From NCBI RefSeq assembly GCF_020531985.1, contig NZ_JAJAVQ010000006.1:186001-250000 (forward strand): a stretch of 64,000 nt of DNA. The letters run 5' to 3'. The stretch's first letter is position 1. Every line of letters begins with the position of its first letter. The translations under genes were made by a program, and so were the position numbers. The DNA comes from Rheinheimera aquimaris (GTDB lineage: Bacteria > Pseudomonadota > Gammaproteobacteria > Enterobacterales > Alteromonadaceae). Shown here piece after piece: positions 1-8,260 of this stretch. A model generated the notes under the pieces. The model was not told where the DNA came from and did not search any database. It was given only the letters and a program-made list of their open reading frames with translations.

Positions 1-1040
1 TGCTGGTATTTGCGCTGCCACTGCTTCGGCCATTACTTTATAAACTGCTCGACGCCAGTGGCCACGAAGACTTGCTGATCCTGTTTGGCTTGATGTTGGC
101 GCTGGTGATTGGCGGTCAGGGCTTTGAGCTGGTAGGGCTAAGTTCAGAGCTGGGGGCGCTGGTATTTGGTGCCATGCTGGCTAAGCATCCGCGGGCGGGT
201 GAGTTGTCTAAGTCACTTTGGAGTATTAAAGAGTTTTTTCTGGTCGGGTTTTTCCTGCAGATTGGTATAGATGGCTTACCGGATGCCAATGCCTGGTTAT
301 TTGCCGGTGTTATGTCTCTGTTGTTACCGTTAAAAGCGCTGCTGTTTTTTCTGCTGCTTATCCTGTTTAAATTGCGTGCCCGCAGCGCGTTTTTAACCAG
401 TATCAGCCTGACAAACTACAGTGAGTTTGGCTTGATTGTCGCCAGTGTTGTGCTGCCAGAGTGGCTCATTCCGCTGGCACTGACAGTGGCAATCTCTTTT
501 GTAATTTCTGCGCCGTTGAACCGGATGGCACACCCGCTGTACGACAGACTGTGTAACTGGCTGCTGAAATTTGAGCGTAATATCCACCATCCGGATGAAC
601 AGCCGGTATCGCTTGGCGACGCGCAGGTGCTGATTATGGGCATGGGGCGCACCGGCAGTGCGGCTTATAATTACCTGAAGAACAACCGTAAAATCATTGC
701 GATGGATTCAGATCCGGCAAAAGTGCGGGAGCATCAGCGCAAGGGGATCAATATTTTCTATGCTGATGCTGAAGATCAGGTGTTCTGGCAGGATCTGCAT
801 TTTGGCGATGTTGAAGCCGTTATTCTCAGTATGAATGACGTCGAAGCCAAGATGATTGCAGCCAAAAAACTGCGAAATGCTGGCTTTAAAGGCTTTATTG
901 TCTCGCACAGCATGCACGACGATGAAGCGCGTGACATCATTGCTGCCGGTGCTGACCAGACATACCTGACAATGTCAGAAGCTGGGGTTGGTATCGCTGA
1001 GCACGTTAAACAGCATTGCTTTGGCGTAGTGGGGAAATAA
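1..1040 (+). CDS. Kef-type cation:proton antiporter, C-terminal part (5' truncated by window edge)
   Basis: The reading frame is open from base 3, so the start lies outside the window. The visible part has several hydrophobic helices of a CPA2-type exchanger (for example around the stretch LLPLKALLFFLLLILF), followed by a cytoplasmic nucleotide-binding TrkA-N/RCK domain. That domain opens with the Rossmann motif GMGRTGSAAYNYL and has an acidic end to the second strand (IIAMDSDP). The family exchanges K+ or Na+ for H+ across the inner membrane and is gated by NAD(H) or glutathione adducts. There is no TrkA-C domain after the Rossmann fold. The YbaL/KefB-like assignment is at family level only; the ion is not determined. 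Confidence 0.85.
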   Translation, partial: LVFALPLLRPLLYKLLDASGHEDLLILFGLMLALVIGGQGFELVGLSSELGALVFGAMLAKHPRAGELSKSLWSIKEFFLVGFFLQIGIDGLPDANAWLFAGVMSLLLPLKALLFFLLLILFKLRARSAFLTSISLTNYSEFGLIVASVVLPEWLIPLALTVAISFVISAPLNRMAHPLYDRLCNWLLKFERNIHHPDEQPVSLGDAQVLIMGMGRTGSAAYNYLKNNRKIIAMDSDPAKVREHQRKGINIFYADAEDQVFWQDLHFGDVEAVILSMNDVEAKMIAAKKLRNAGFKGFIVSHSMHDDEARDIIAAGADQTYLTMSEAGVGIAEHVKQHCFGVVGK

Positions 1041-1047
1041 CCTGACA

Positions 1048-1080
1048 AAAAAATAAGGCGCCTGAAGGCGCCTTATTTTT
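1048..1080. terminator. Bidirectional intrinsic terminator
   Basis: The stem AAGGCGCC/GGCGCCTT has a TGAA loop and is flanked by A- and T-runs on both sides. It lies between the convergent antiporter and DUF3718 genes and can serve both strands. Confidence 0.85.
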
Positions 1081-1098
1081 ATGAATTTAGTATTCCAA

Positions 1099-1470
1099 TT
1101 AGCTTGCGCTACGCTCTTTGATAGCAGCGATAATTGGTGATGAGCCGAAACCATTGCTGGTTGCCCACTCGATATCGCCTGAAGCGGCAATCTGGCTACC
1201 TGGTAACTGGCTGATGATAAAGCCTGCAGTGTCAGCGGCGTTATATTTAATTGCGTGGCGGATCAGTGGTAAACCATCACAAACTACACCGTCGTACACG
1301 TTGCGTAAGCGTAAGCGGTTATCAGACAGTGTTTTACGCAGGTTGTTTTTGCTGTCAGCAGCAACATAAGAACAGATTGATTGCGCCAGCTGATCGTCAG
1401 CTGCAACTGGAGTGCTGATAAATGAAGTGGCTGCGATAACAGTAGCTAAAGAGATTAGTTTGGCTTTCAT
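1099..1470 (-). CDS. DUF3718 family small secreted protein
   Basis: This 123-aa protein has a clear Sec signal peptide: MKAK start, hydrophobic core, cleavage after PVAA before DDQLAQ. The mature part carries the DUF3718-like pattern: a Cys in SICSYVAADSKNNLRK, then LRLRNVYDGVVCDGLPLIRHAI. The two cysteines could form a disulfide. The family is found mainly in Alteromonadales and Vibrionales and has no known function; the periplasmic location is inferred from the signal. The start is supported by GGAG seven bases upstream of ATG. The gene has a long structured leader with a c-di-GMP-I riboswitch, so its expression is probably set by cyclic di-GMP. It is monocistronic, with a shared terminator downstream. 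Confidence 0.8.
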   Translation of the reverse strand: MKAKLISLATVIAATSFISTPVAADDQLAQSICSYVAADSKNNLRKTLSDNRLRLRNVYDGVVCDGLPLIRHAIKYNAADTAGFIISQLPGSQIAASGDIEWATSNGFGSSPIIAAIKERSAS

Positions 1471-1508
1471 AGTCTTGCTCCAAAATGAGTTAGTTCACAA
1501 TCATTAAT

Positions 1509-1537
1509 TAAGCAGTTTCAGTCATCTGAAGTGCTTA
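1509..1537 (-). promoter_or_regulatory. Hairpin in the DUF3718 leader, candidate expression platform
   Basis: TAAGCA/TGCTTA plus TTCAG/CTGAA form an interrupted stem of about 11 bp with a TCAT loop, between the aptamer and the start codon. A second short stem (GACATG/CATGTC) lies at 1547-1561. Neither is followed by a T-tract, so control by intrinsic termination is not evident. Confidence 0.4.
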
Positions 1538-1599
1538 CTACGAAAGGACATGCAGCATGTCGAGTAACTCTGACAGAGCAGAATACACATCGCATTTGC

Positions 1600-1690
1600 G
1601 ACGGCAGCCCAGCTATCGTAGATACTGCTTAACGGCAGTAACCTTAGACCTGAAGCTTTGCGTGTACACCCTTTCGGATGACTTGCCTTT
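1600..1690 (-). promoter_or_regulatory. Cyclic di-GMP-I (GEMM) riboswitch aptamer
   Basis: Read on the minus strand, the aptamer core runs from 1687 to 1603. It has the GEMM-I elements in order: GGCAAG opening, a hairpin ending in a GAAA tetraloop (ATCCGAAAGGGT), the conserved CGCAAAGC, then GGTCTAA, a variable second hairpin (CTGCCGTTAAGCAG) and the closing GCTGGGCTGCC, whose GCC can pair with the opening GGC. This matches the layout of the Vibrio cholerae Vc2 aptamer, including the GAAA tetraloop and its receptor. It sits between a good promoter and the DUF3718 gene. Confidence 0.88.
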
Positions 1691-1701
1691 CGAGCGTGCG
1701 C

Positions 1702-1730
1702 ATTCTAATTAACGGCTATTTTTTATGCAA
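1702..1730 (-). promoter_or_regulatory. Sigma-70 promoter of the riboswitch-DUF3718 transcript
   Basis: On the minus strand, TTGCAT (1725-1730) and TAGAAT (1702-1707) are separated by exactly 17 bases. Transcription would begin near 1695, only a few bases before the aptamer. Confidence 0.65.
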
Positions 1731-1782
1731 GCTTAATTTTGACTGAATTGAAATTATTTTTAAATTTAACTGGTTATACCTG

Positions 1783-2424
1783 TTAGCCGGTAGAGCGCAA
1801 CATACTGTCACTGTGGGCCAGGCTGATACTGATTGTCAGTTTTATGGCCTCCAGCACCAGGCTGGTGCTCATGCTGGCGGCTCCAGGGAATTTGCAGGCT
1901 TGCGCCGGTGTCAAAGGTACCTGTATCAGGCCGCCATGCAGGCTGGTATTTTGATGCTTTATATAATGCATTAAACCGTAAAACAGGTGGTTGGCGACAA
2001 AGGTACCGGCGCTGTATGACAACCGGGCAGGTAAAGCATGGTTTTGCAGTGCATCGACAATAGCACTGAGCGGCAGGTTGCTGAAATAGGCTGCCGGCCC
2101 GTGCTGAGCCGTCAGGCTGTCTCTGGGTTGCTGCTGATTGTTATCTGGCTCGCTGGCGTCATTAATATTCAGTGCTACTTTTTCAACTTGAATATCAACC
2201 TTCGAGCGGCACTGATTAATCAGCAATAAATAGGCCGGTTTACAGTTAGTAATTAGCTGTTCCAGTGCCGTCAGACTTTGCTTGAACACACAGGGCAAAT
2301 GTTCAACCTGGACCTGGCAATCTTTTGCGACTTGCCAGTCAGCCAGACTAAGCAACTGTTGATACAGCTCAGTACCAGTTTGCGGGCCCGGATTATCAAT
2401 CACGGCAATCAATATGCTGCGCAT
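1783..2424 (-). CDS. Pyroglutamyl-peptidase I homologue lacking catalytic Cys and His (probable pseudoenzyme)
   Basis: The protein is 213 aa, close to the usual length of peptidase family C15, which removes N-terminal pyroglutamate. ATG 2424 is chosen because AAGGAG stands nine bases upstream; the longer open frame starts inside glpK. The fold is recognisable: VEKVALNINDASEPDN with the catalytic-position Glu81, then LPARLSYSAGTFVANHLFYG and GGLIQVPLTPAQ. In active enzymes these read AGxxVCN and FIHxP. Here residue 144 is Ala (codon GCC) and residue 168 is Gln (codon CAG), so Cys and His of the triad are both gone. The N-terminal FEPFGG-like loop is also altered (VIDNPGPQ). The frame is intact, so the protein is probably expressed with a non-peptidase role, or is early in decay. 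It follows glpK by 64 bases. Confidence 0.8.
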   Translation of the reverse strand: MRSILIAVIDNPGPQTGTELYQQLLSLADWQVAKDCQVQVEHLPCVFKQSLTALEQLITNCKPAYLLLINQCRSKVDIQVEKVALNINDASEPDNNQQQPRDSLTAQHGPAAYFSNLPLSAIVDALQNHALPARLSYSAGTFVANHLFYGLMHYIKHQNTSLHGGLIQVPLTPAQACKFPGAASMSTSLVLEAIKLTISISLAHSDSMLRSTG

Positions 2425-2488
2425 GCTGCAGTACTCCTTTACTTTATCCTTGAAAAGCTCACTGCGGTTTAGCTTACTACAGCGTGCT

Positions 2489-3982
2489 TCAGACTGACAG
2501 ATCAAGCGTGGTCAGTGCCACTACAGCGCGCTGCCAGCGCCGGTACAGACCGTCAGCTGTAATGGCTGGCAGCTGAGGCTGAAATTGCCAGCCAGCCTGC
2601 CAAATCTGCTCAATATTATTCAAACAGCTGAAGTACCCCAATTGCAGCGCCGCTAAAAAGGCCGCACCCAATGCCGTAGCGTCTGTGGTGTGGCAGCGGG
2701 TAATCTCGGTTTGAGTCAAATCAGACAGCGCCTGTAAATACCAGCGGTTGGCCGTCATGCCACCATCAACACGCAGGCTGTCCACTGTTATACCATCCTG
2801 AGCGATGGCCGTAAGAAGATCGCGGCTTTGATACGCCACGCTACAAAGTGCTGCCGCAGCAAGCTCAGCGCGGCCGGTATCCCGGGTCATGCCAAACAAA
2901 GCGGCTTTGATCTCCGGTTGCCAGTAGGGTGTGCCAAGGCCAGTGAAAGCGGGGATCAGCAGCTCAGTTTGCTGATAATGGCTTTGCTCTGCCAGGGCTT
3001 CTGTCTCACTGGCTTGTTGAATAACCCCCAGCTTATCACGCAGCCATTGCACAGTGGCACCGGCCATAAAAATGCTGCCTTCCAGCGCATAGGTGCAGTT
3101 GCCGTTTAGCCGCCAGGCAACAGTCGTTAATAACTTATGCTGGCTGCTAATGATGTTCTCGCCGGTGTTTACCACGGCAAAGCAACCGGTACCATAAGTG
3201 CTTTTGCTCATACCGGCACTAACACAGGCCTGACCAAGCAGCGCGGCTTGCTGATCACCTATCATACTCAGCACCGGGATAGCGGCGCCAAACAGTTTGC
3301 TGTCGGTCAGGCCGAACAGGCCAGCATTATCTTTTACCTCTGGCAATAACGTTGCGGGAATATCAAATAGCTTAAGCAGCTCATCATCCCAGCACTGGCT
3401 GTGAATATTGAACAGTAACGTGCGGCTGGCGTTGCTGGCATCTGTGGCATGTACTTTGCCGCCGGTCAGTTGCCACAGCAGGTAACTATCTACAGTCCCA
3501 AAACACAGCTCAGCGTTTTCTGCTTGCTGCTTCGCGCCTGCGACATGCTGTAGTAGCCAGGCTAGCTTAGTAGCAGAGAAATAGGGGTCAGCCAGCAAAC
3601 CGGTTTTTTGCTGTAGTAGTGTATCCAAGCCCTGATCTTTTAGTTGCTGGCACTGTTTGCTGCTGCGTCTGTCCTGCCAGACTATGGCAGGGTACAGCAC
3701 TTTACCGGTTGCTCTGTGCCACAGCAAAGTGGTTTCGCGCTGGTTGGTGATGCCAATACCGGCAACGTCTGATGCGTTGATACCGGCTTGATGCAAAACG
3801 GCGATGATACAGTGGTATACCGTCTGCCAGATTTGTTCAGGGTCTTGCTCTACCCAGCCCGGCTTAGGGTAGTTAAGCGGCAGTTCTTGCTGCTGGCAGG
3901 CGATAACCTGTAGCGCTTTATTGTAAAGAATAGCGCGGCTGGAGGTGGTACCCTGATCAATTGAAAGTATATATTTGGCCAT
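2489..3982 (-). CDS. glpK: Glycerol kinase
   Basis: This 497-aa enzyme of the FGGY family has nearly the length of the E. coli enzyme. It phosphorylates glycerol to sn-glycerol-3-phosphate with ATP in the cytoplasm. Visible motifs are the N-terminal phosphate-binding loop DQGTTSSRAI, the substrate region NQRETTLLWHRATGK, and the second-domain ATP site with STYGTGCF and DGGMTANRWYLQAL. No glpF or glpD lies beside it; the next gene downstream is the degenerate C15 peptidase homologue, possibly co-transcribed. No strong Shine-Dalgarno precedes the ATG. A divergent DUF1840 gene lies 86 bases upstream. Confidence 0.96.
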   Translation of the reverse strand: MAKYILSIDQGTTSSRAILYNKALQVIACQQQELPLNYPKPGWVEQDPEQIWQTVYHCIIAVLHQAGINASDVAGIGITNQRETTLLWHRATGKVLYPAIVWQDRRSSKQCQQLKDQGLDTLLQQKTGLLADPYFSATKLAWLLQHVAGAKQQAENAELCFGTVDSYLLWQLTGGKVHATDASNASRTLLFNIHSQCWDDELLKLFDIPATLLPEVKDNAGLFGLTDSKLFGAAIPVLSMIGDQQAALLGQACVSAGMSKSTYGTGCFAVVNTGENIISSQHKLLTTVAWRLNGNCTYALEGSIFMAGATVQWLRDKLGVIQQASETEALAEQSHYQQTELLIPAFTGLGTPYWQPEIKAALFGMTRDTGRAELAAAALCSVAYQSRDLLTAIAQDGITVDSLRVDGGMTANRWYLQALSDLTQTEITRCHTTDATALGAAFLAALQLGYFSCLNNIEQIWQAGWQFQPQLPAITADGLYRRWQRAVVALTTLDLSV

Positions 3983-4068
3983 GACAGATGCATTTAGCGT
4001 TATGCTTAAGTTATTGTGCAGCCTAGCAGTAAAACAGGCTAAAGCCTATGCCAACAAATGGAGACAGT

Positions 4069-4389
4069 ATGATTGTAACCTTTAAATCCAAAGCCAGCGG
4101 CGATTTGATTTATTTCAAAGATGCCGCCTTAAAGCTGCTTAATTTGATGGGCCGTGACGACAAAGTGCCCTCAGCACTGTATGCCGAAGATGTGCCAGCA
4201 GCGCTGCAACAGTTGCAGCAAGGCCTGGCAGAGATAGCTGAACAAGAAAAAGTCAAAGTGCAGCAGCAAGAAGAAGGGCAGGCCAGCTCTGATGGCAAAA
4301 AATACATCAGCCTCAATACCCGCGCTATACCTTTGCTGGAGATGCTGCAGAAGGCTCAGAAAAAGCAGTGTCCGGTATCCTGGGAGTGA
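4069..4389 (+). CDS. DUF1840 family protein
   Basis: This 106-aa cytoplasmic protein begins MIVTFKSKASGDLIYF, the typical DUF1840 opening, and continues with a LLNLMGRDDKVPSALYAEDVPAAL segment, a charged coil and a conserved-looking tail ending in CPVSW. ATG 4069 follows GGAGA and fits the family better than ATG 4048 of the longer frame. Function is unknown. It stands alone between glpK (divergent) and the kinase of the efflux operon (convergent). Confidence 0.82.
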   Translation: MIVTFKSKASGDLIYFKDAALKLLNLMGRDDKVPSALYAEDVPAALQQLQQGLAEIAEQEKVKVQQQEEGQASSDGKKYISLNTRAIPLLEMLQKAQKKQCPVSWE

Positions 4390-4423
4390 CACTCAGCTTT
4401 CTTGCTGCGCGCTGCAGGCTTGG

Positions 4424-5752
4424 CTAAAAGCCGTCATGGCGCGGCAGCGTCAGGCTAACCAACAGCCCGCCGGCATTGTTACGTAAACTGATCGTGCCGC
4501 CGTGCGCTTCAATAATATCGCGGCACAACGTCAGGCCAATACCGGAGCCGGTGGTTTTGCTGGTATAAAACGGTACCAGCACATGTTGCAGTACATCGTC
4601 CGGGATACCGCCGCCGCCATCCTGAACACAAAGCGTTAACGCCGTATTTTGCTCAAGCAAACGCAAACTGATTTGCTCAGGTGCTGAGCCTGATTCATGG
4701 GCGTTTTTCAGTATGTTCAGCAACAGCTGAGTCAATTGCTGGGGATCGGCCTGCCACTGCAGCACTGGCAGTTGTCCGAGCAGCTCAAAATCGTATTGGT
4801 CCTGTAACTGGTTGATTAAGCGTGGCCAGTTCACCGGTGCCAGTTTAGGCGCCGGCAACTTTGCAAACTGAATGTAGGCTTGTACAAACTGATTCAAATG
4901 CAGGCAGCGCTCACTTATGGTGTCAAACAGCTGACTTAACGCGGCCAGATGCTGCTTATCGGCCATGGCTTTACCGGAAAAAGCCAGCGATGACAAAGGC
5001 GCCAGCGTGTTGTTTAACTCATGGCCGATAACACGCAGCAGTTTTTTCCAGGCATTTAACTCTTCGCGCTGAATTTCGCGGGTTAGCGGTTTTAATAAAT
5101 ACAGCCAGTGTAGTTTTTGGTTAAGCTGAAACTGGCTGACCGATAAATGCCAGACGCTTTGCTCGGCATTATCTAACCTGATCAGCCCTTGCTGACGGCC
5201 TGTCAGTGCCTTATGCAGTTCGGGTTTGTCTGTCGCCACGCTGAACAGCTTACTGCCATCGAAGGCTTTGCCCTGATGCAATAAACGCCGTGCTGCAGGA
5301 TTACTCATCAGTACCGTATCGGCTGCGTCGGTCAACAGCAGGGCGGTGGGGCTGCTTTGCAGTACTGTATCCAATAGCAATTCGCGCTGGTACAGTGTAG
5401 CTCGCTCACTGCGTAATTGCGCCGACATCTGGTTAAGGCTATCAGCCAATGGCTTAAGCTCGTGCACCCGCAGCTGGTTTGCACTGGTGTTAAAACTGCC
5501 GTCCTGCAAATTTTGCGCATGCAGGATAAGCGCCTGAATTTCCCGGTGCAGCGGCGCTAAAGCACGCTGCTGCAGTATTGCCAGCGCGAGAAAAAACGCA
5601 CAGATGCCAGCACTTAGCAACATATCCGTTCCCAGGTACTGCTGTTGTAATATCAGGGCCAACAAGGTCAGAGCAGCACACAGCAGATTAAGCCGGCTTT
5701 GACTACTCAGTCTGGTTAAACGCAAAACATGATCAGGGCGTTTCAATGCCAT
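4424..5752 (-). CDS. NtrB/NtrY-type sensor histidine kinase of the efflux operon
   Basis: The product is 442 aa. It has two N-terminal membrane helices with almost no periplasmic loop, a linker and a PAS-like domain. The HisKA box GHELNNTLAPLSS has the phospho-accepting His near residue 243. The ATPase domain has the N box (LLLNILKNAHESG), DGGGGIPDD and the G2 box TGSGIGLTLCRDIIEAHGG. The HELNN form of the H box is typical of kinases that serve sigma-54 activators. ATG 5752 is preferred; it overlaps the end of the response-regulator gene by 20 bases, so the two are translationally linked. The lack of a periplasmic domain suggests sensing within the membrane or cytoplasm. It is the last gene of the operon. 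Confidence 0.88.
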   Translation of the reverse strand: MALKRPDHVLRLTRLSSQSRLNLLCAALTLLALILQQQYLGTDMLLSAGICAFFLALAILQQRALAPLHREIQALILHAQNLQDGSFNTSANQLRVHELKPLADSLNQMSAQLRSERATLYQRELLLDTVLQSSPTALLLTDAADTVLMSNPAARRLLHQGKAFDGSKLFSVATDKPELHKALTGRQQGLIRLDNAEQSVWHLSVSQFQLNQKLHWLYLLKPLTREIQREELNAWKKLLRVIGHELNNTLAPLSSLAFSGKAMADKQHLAALSQLFDTISERCLHLNQFVQAYIQFAKLPAPKLAPVNWPRLINQLQDQYDFELLGQLPVLQWQADPQQLTQLLLNILKNAHESGSAPEQISLRLLEQNTALTLCVQDGGGGIPDDVLQHVLVPFYTSKTTGSGIGLTLCRDIIEAHGGTISLRNNAGGLLVSLTLPRHDGF

Positions 5753-7058
5753 AGTGCTCCATACGCCGGTACAGTGCCTGACGGCTGATGCCAAGCTGTT
5801 TGGCGGCGCGCGATACTACGCCTCCGGCTTGCAGTAAGGCCTGCTCTAACTGATTGCGGTCAATATCATCGAGTGAGCGTTTAGCGCTGGCAGCGGTATC
5901 CGGTAACCCCAAATCGGCGCTTTGTATTTCCGCGCCGCTACTTAACAGTAAAGCGCGTTGGCAGACGTTTTGCAGCTCACGGACATTGCCCGGCCAGCTA
6001 TACTGCTGCAAAAGCTGTGACGCCTCGCGGCTTAGACTTTTTTTGCCGGACAGAAAGAACTGCGCCAGCGGCAGAATATCATCCGGACGTTCGCACAGGG
6101 CCGGCAGCGCTAACTGCACGACATTGATACGGTAGTATAAGTCTTGCCGGAATTGCCCTTGCGCGATGGCATGGGTTAAGTCAGCGTTGGTGGCGCTTAT
6201 AAGCCGGATATCGGCTTTTCGCGTCACACTGGAACCCAACCTCTCATATTCGCCGGTTTGTAATACCCGTAGCAGCTTAGCCTGGCCGGCTAAAGGCAGG
6301 TTACCAATTTCATCAAGGAAAACGGTGCCGCCATCTGCCGCCTCGAAGCGGCCGATACGGGTTTTGCTGGCGCCACTGTAGGCACCCGCTTCGGCGCCAA
6401 ACAGCTCTGCTTCCATTAAATCGGCGGGCAGGGCGCCCATGTTAACCTTAATAAAAGGCTTATGTTTGCGTTCAGAGTTGGCATGCAGCACATTGGCGAT
6501 GCCTTCTTTTCCTGCGCCGTTGGGGCCGGTGATTAACACGCTGGCACTGGACGGTGCCAGTTGCAACGCCATTTGCAGTAACTGCTGCATCTGGCTGCTG
6601 GCAAACACCAGGCCGCATAAGTCTTTACCGGCAAAAGCGGCAAGGCGTTGCTGTTCATTGCGCCGCTGCTGTTCAGTTAACTGTTTTAACTTCAGTGCGT
6701 TAGCTACGGTTAACAGCAGCCGCTGATCATCCCAGGGTTTGGCAATGTAGTCAGTCGCGCCGGCTTTTACCAGCTCGACCACCATTTCCAGCTGGGTCCA
6801 GGCGGTCATCAGTACAACAGGAATGGCCGGGTACTGCTGGCGCAGTTGGTAAAACAAGGCTTTACCCTGGTCACCGTGCATCTGGCCGGCACTGAAATTC
6901 ATATCCTGCAGAATGAGATCTGTGTTGTTTTGAGCCAGTATTTGCCAGGCTTGCTCTGGCGTACCGGCACACTCTACCTGATACCCCTGCAGCGTAAACA
7001 GGGTCTGCAGGGCCTGGCAGATAGGCTGATTGTCATCAATGACCAGTATTTTCAGCAT
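5733..7058 (-). CDS. Sigma-54-dependent response regulator (NtrC family)
   Basis: The protein is 441 aa, in the order receiver, AAA+ and Fis-type HTH. The receiver has acidic D8/D9, phospho-acceptor D52 (LILQDMN) and the Lys in DYIAKPWDD. The AAA+ domain has Walker A GPNGAGKE, the sigma-54 contact loop as GAYSGA instead of the usual GAFTGA, Walker B TVFLDEIG and the sensor region RLISATN. The C-terminus (SRAAKQLGISRQALYRRM) is a Fis HTH. It probably binds the palindromes at 11669-11712 and activates the sigma-54-type promoter at 11600-11615, driving the operon that contains it. It begins three bases after the second permease gene. Confidence 0.93.
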   Translation of the reverse strand: MLKILVIDDNQPICQALQTLFTLQGYQVECAGTPEQAWQILAQNNTDLILQDMNFSAGQMHGDQGKALFYQLRQQYPAIPVVLMTAWTQLEMVVELVKAGATDYIAKPWDDQRLLLTVANALKLKQLTEQQRRNEQQRLAAFAGKDLCGLVFASSQMQQLLQMALQLAPSSASVLITGPNGAGKEGIANVLHANSERKHKPFIKVNMGALPADLMEAELFGAEAGAYSGASKTRIGRFEAADGGTVFLDEIGNLPLAGQAKLLRVLQTGEYERLGSSVTRKADIRLISATNADLTHAIAQGQFRQDLYYRINVVQLALPALCERPDDILPLAQFFLSGKKSLSREASQLLQQYSWPGNVRELQNVCQRALLLSSGAEIQSADLGLPDTAASAKRSLDDIDRNQLEQALLQAGGVVSRAAKQLGISRQALYRRMEHYGIETP

Positions 7059-7061
7059 AGT

Positions 7062-8255
7062 TTATAAGGCTTTAGTCGCTGTGGCCGGTGATATCCGGGT
7101 GGCAATGGCCGCAGGATACCATGTTGCCACTGTCACGCATACCAGCAGGATCAGGCTGGCCAGCAGCGGCAGATACAGATCCAGTGGCGGTATCGTAATC
7201 ACTTGCGACAAGGCTTTATTTAACAGCAGTGCACAGCCGATCCCGAACAAGGCGCCTATAGCAGTACACAGCCAGTTTTCGCTCAACAGCTCGAGAAAAA
7301 TCACTTTTTTACTGGCGCCCAGCGCACGTTTTACACCAATTTCCTGCTGCCTTTTAAGCGCATGAAAATGCGTACTGCTATAGCTTGATACCATAGTAAC
7401 CAGCAGCATCAGCGCACTTAATAATGCCAGCAATGTTGCCAGGCCATATTCGTTGCGGTATAGCCGCTGATACTGCTCTGCTAAAGTACGAACATGCAGT
7501 ATTTCAATATTGGGTTCGACGTTACGCAGTACTTTGTCCACTTGTTGGCGCACATTTTCCGCCTGCCCCGGTTGCACCCGCAGCAGTATGCCGTAGCCCC
7601 AGTCGACACTGTAAGGCGGTGCGACCTGAATATTGTTAAACATAATGTTCGTGCCGTGTCGTTGACCATAAAAATCAGAGATCACCGCTGCCACCCGGCC
7701 ACGGTTCAGCTGCTGGCCCACTGCCGGTTTACCGGCAAACAGTTTATCGGCCAGGCTTTTGGTGATCACCACATCCGGTTGTACCGGGTTATCCAGTGAC
7801 ACCGAATGCTGTGGCAGCTCGCCCTGCAGCACGTCGCTGTTTAGCACGTTGAAAAAGTCTTTCGATACAAAGTACATTGGTACCGAGGGTTGGTTGGTGC
7901 GGTCTTCCTCGCCATCGATATAAACATTACCGTTGTTACCACCCTGCAAAATGGCCGACTGGTTGGTGTAGGCCGCTGCAATGACACCAGGCATTGCCTG
8001 TACTGCATCAAGCTGGCGGTTTAGCAGTTCTTCCAGCGCCGGGTACACCCGAAGTGATGCCATGGTTGGTTTGAGTTGTACCAGCAGGGTGTTGTCCACA
8101 TCCAACCCGGTAGGCTGGTTCAGCTGCTGATGAGTTTGCTTGGCCAGCAAAATGCTGTTGAGTAACAGGGCCAGTGTCATTGCCAGTTGTAACAGCAGCA
8201 AACCGGTTACTACTTTGCGGCTGAACAATACTTTGAAAAGTAGATAAAAAGACAT
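7062..8255 (-). CDS. FtsX/MacB-type ABC transporter permease (second subunit)
   Basis: This 397-aa membrane protein has one N-terminal helix (VVTGLLLLQLAMTLALLLN), a large periplasmic MacB_PCD-like domain and three C-terminal helices of the FtsX fold. The cytoplasmic linker RQQEIGVKRALGASKKVIFLELL is the typical coupling helix region that contacts the ATPase. MacB-type transporters do not move substrate through the membrane; they drive extrusion or extraction from the periplasmic side. SD AAGGA overlaps the end of the upstream permease gene (gap 5 bases). It likely pairs with the other permease as a heterodimer. Confidence 0.9.
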   Translation of the reverse strand: MSFYLLFKVLFSRKVVTGLLLLQLAMTLALLLNSILLAKQTHQQLNQPTGLDVDNTLLVQLKPTMASLRVYPALEELLNRQLDAVQAMPGVIAAAYTNQSAILQGGNNGNVYIDGEEDRTNQPSVPMYFVSKDFFNVLNSDVLQGELPQHSVSLDNPVQPDVVITKSLADKLFAGKPAVGQQLNRGRVAAVISDFYGQRHGTNIMFNNIQVAPPYSVDWGYGILLRVQPGQAENVRQQVDKVLRNVEPNIEILHVRTLAEQYQRLYRNEYGLATLLALLSALMLLVTMVSSYSSTHFHALKRQQEIGVKRALGASKKVIFLELLSENWLCTAIGALFGIGCALLLNKALSQVITIPPLDLYLPLLASLILLVCVTVATWYPAAIATRISPATATKAL

Positions 8256-8260
8256 TGTTA

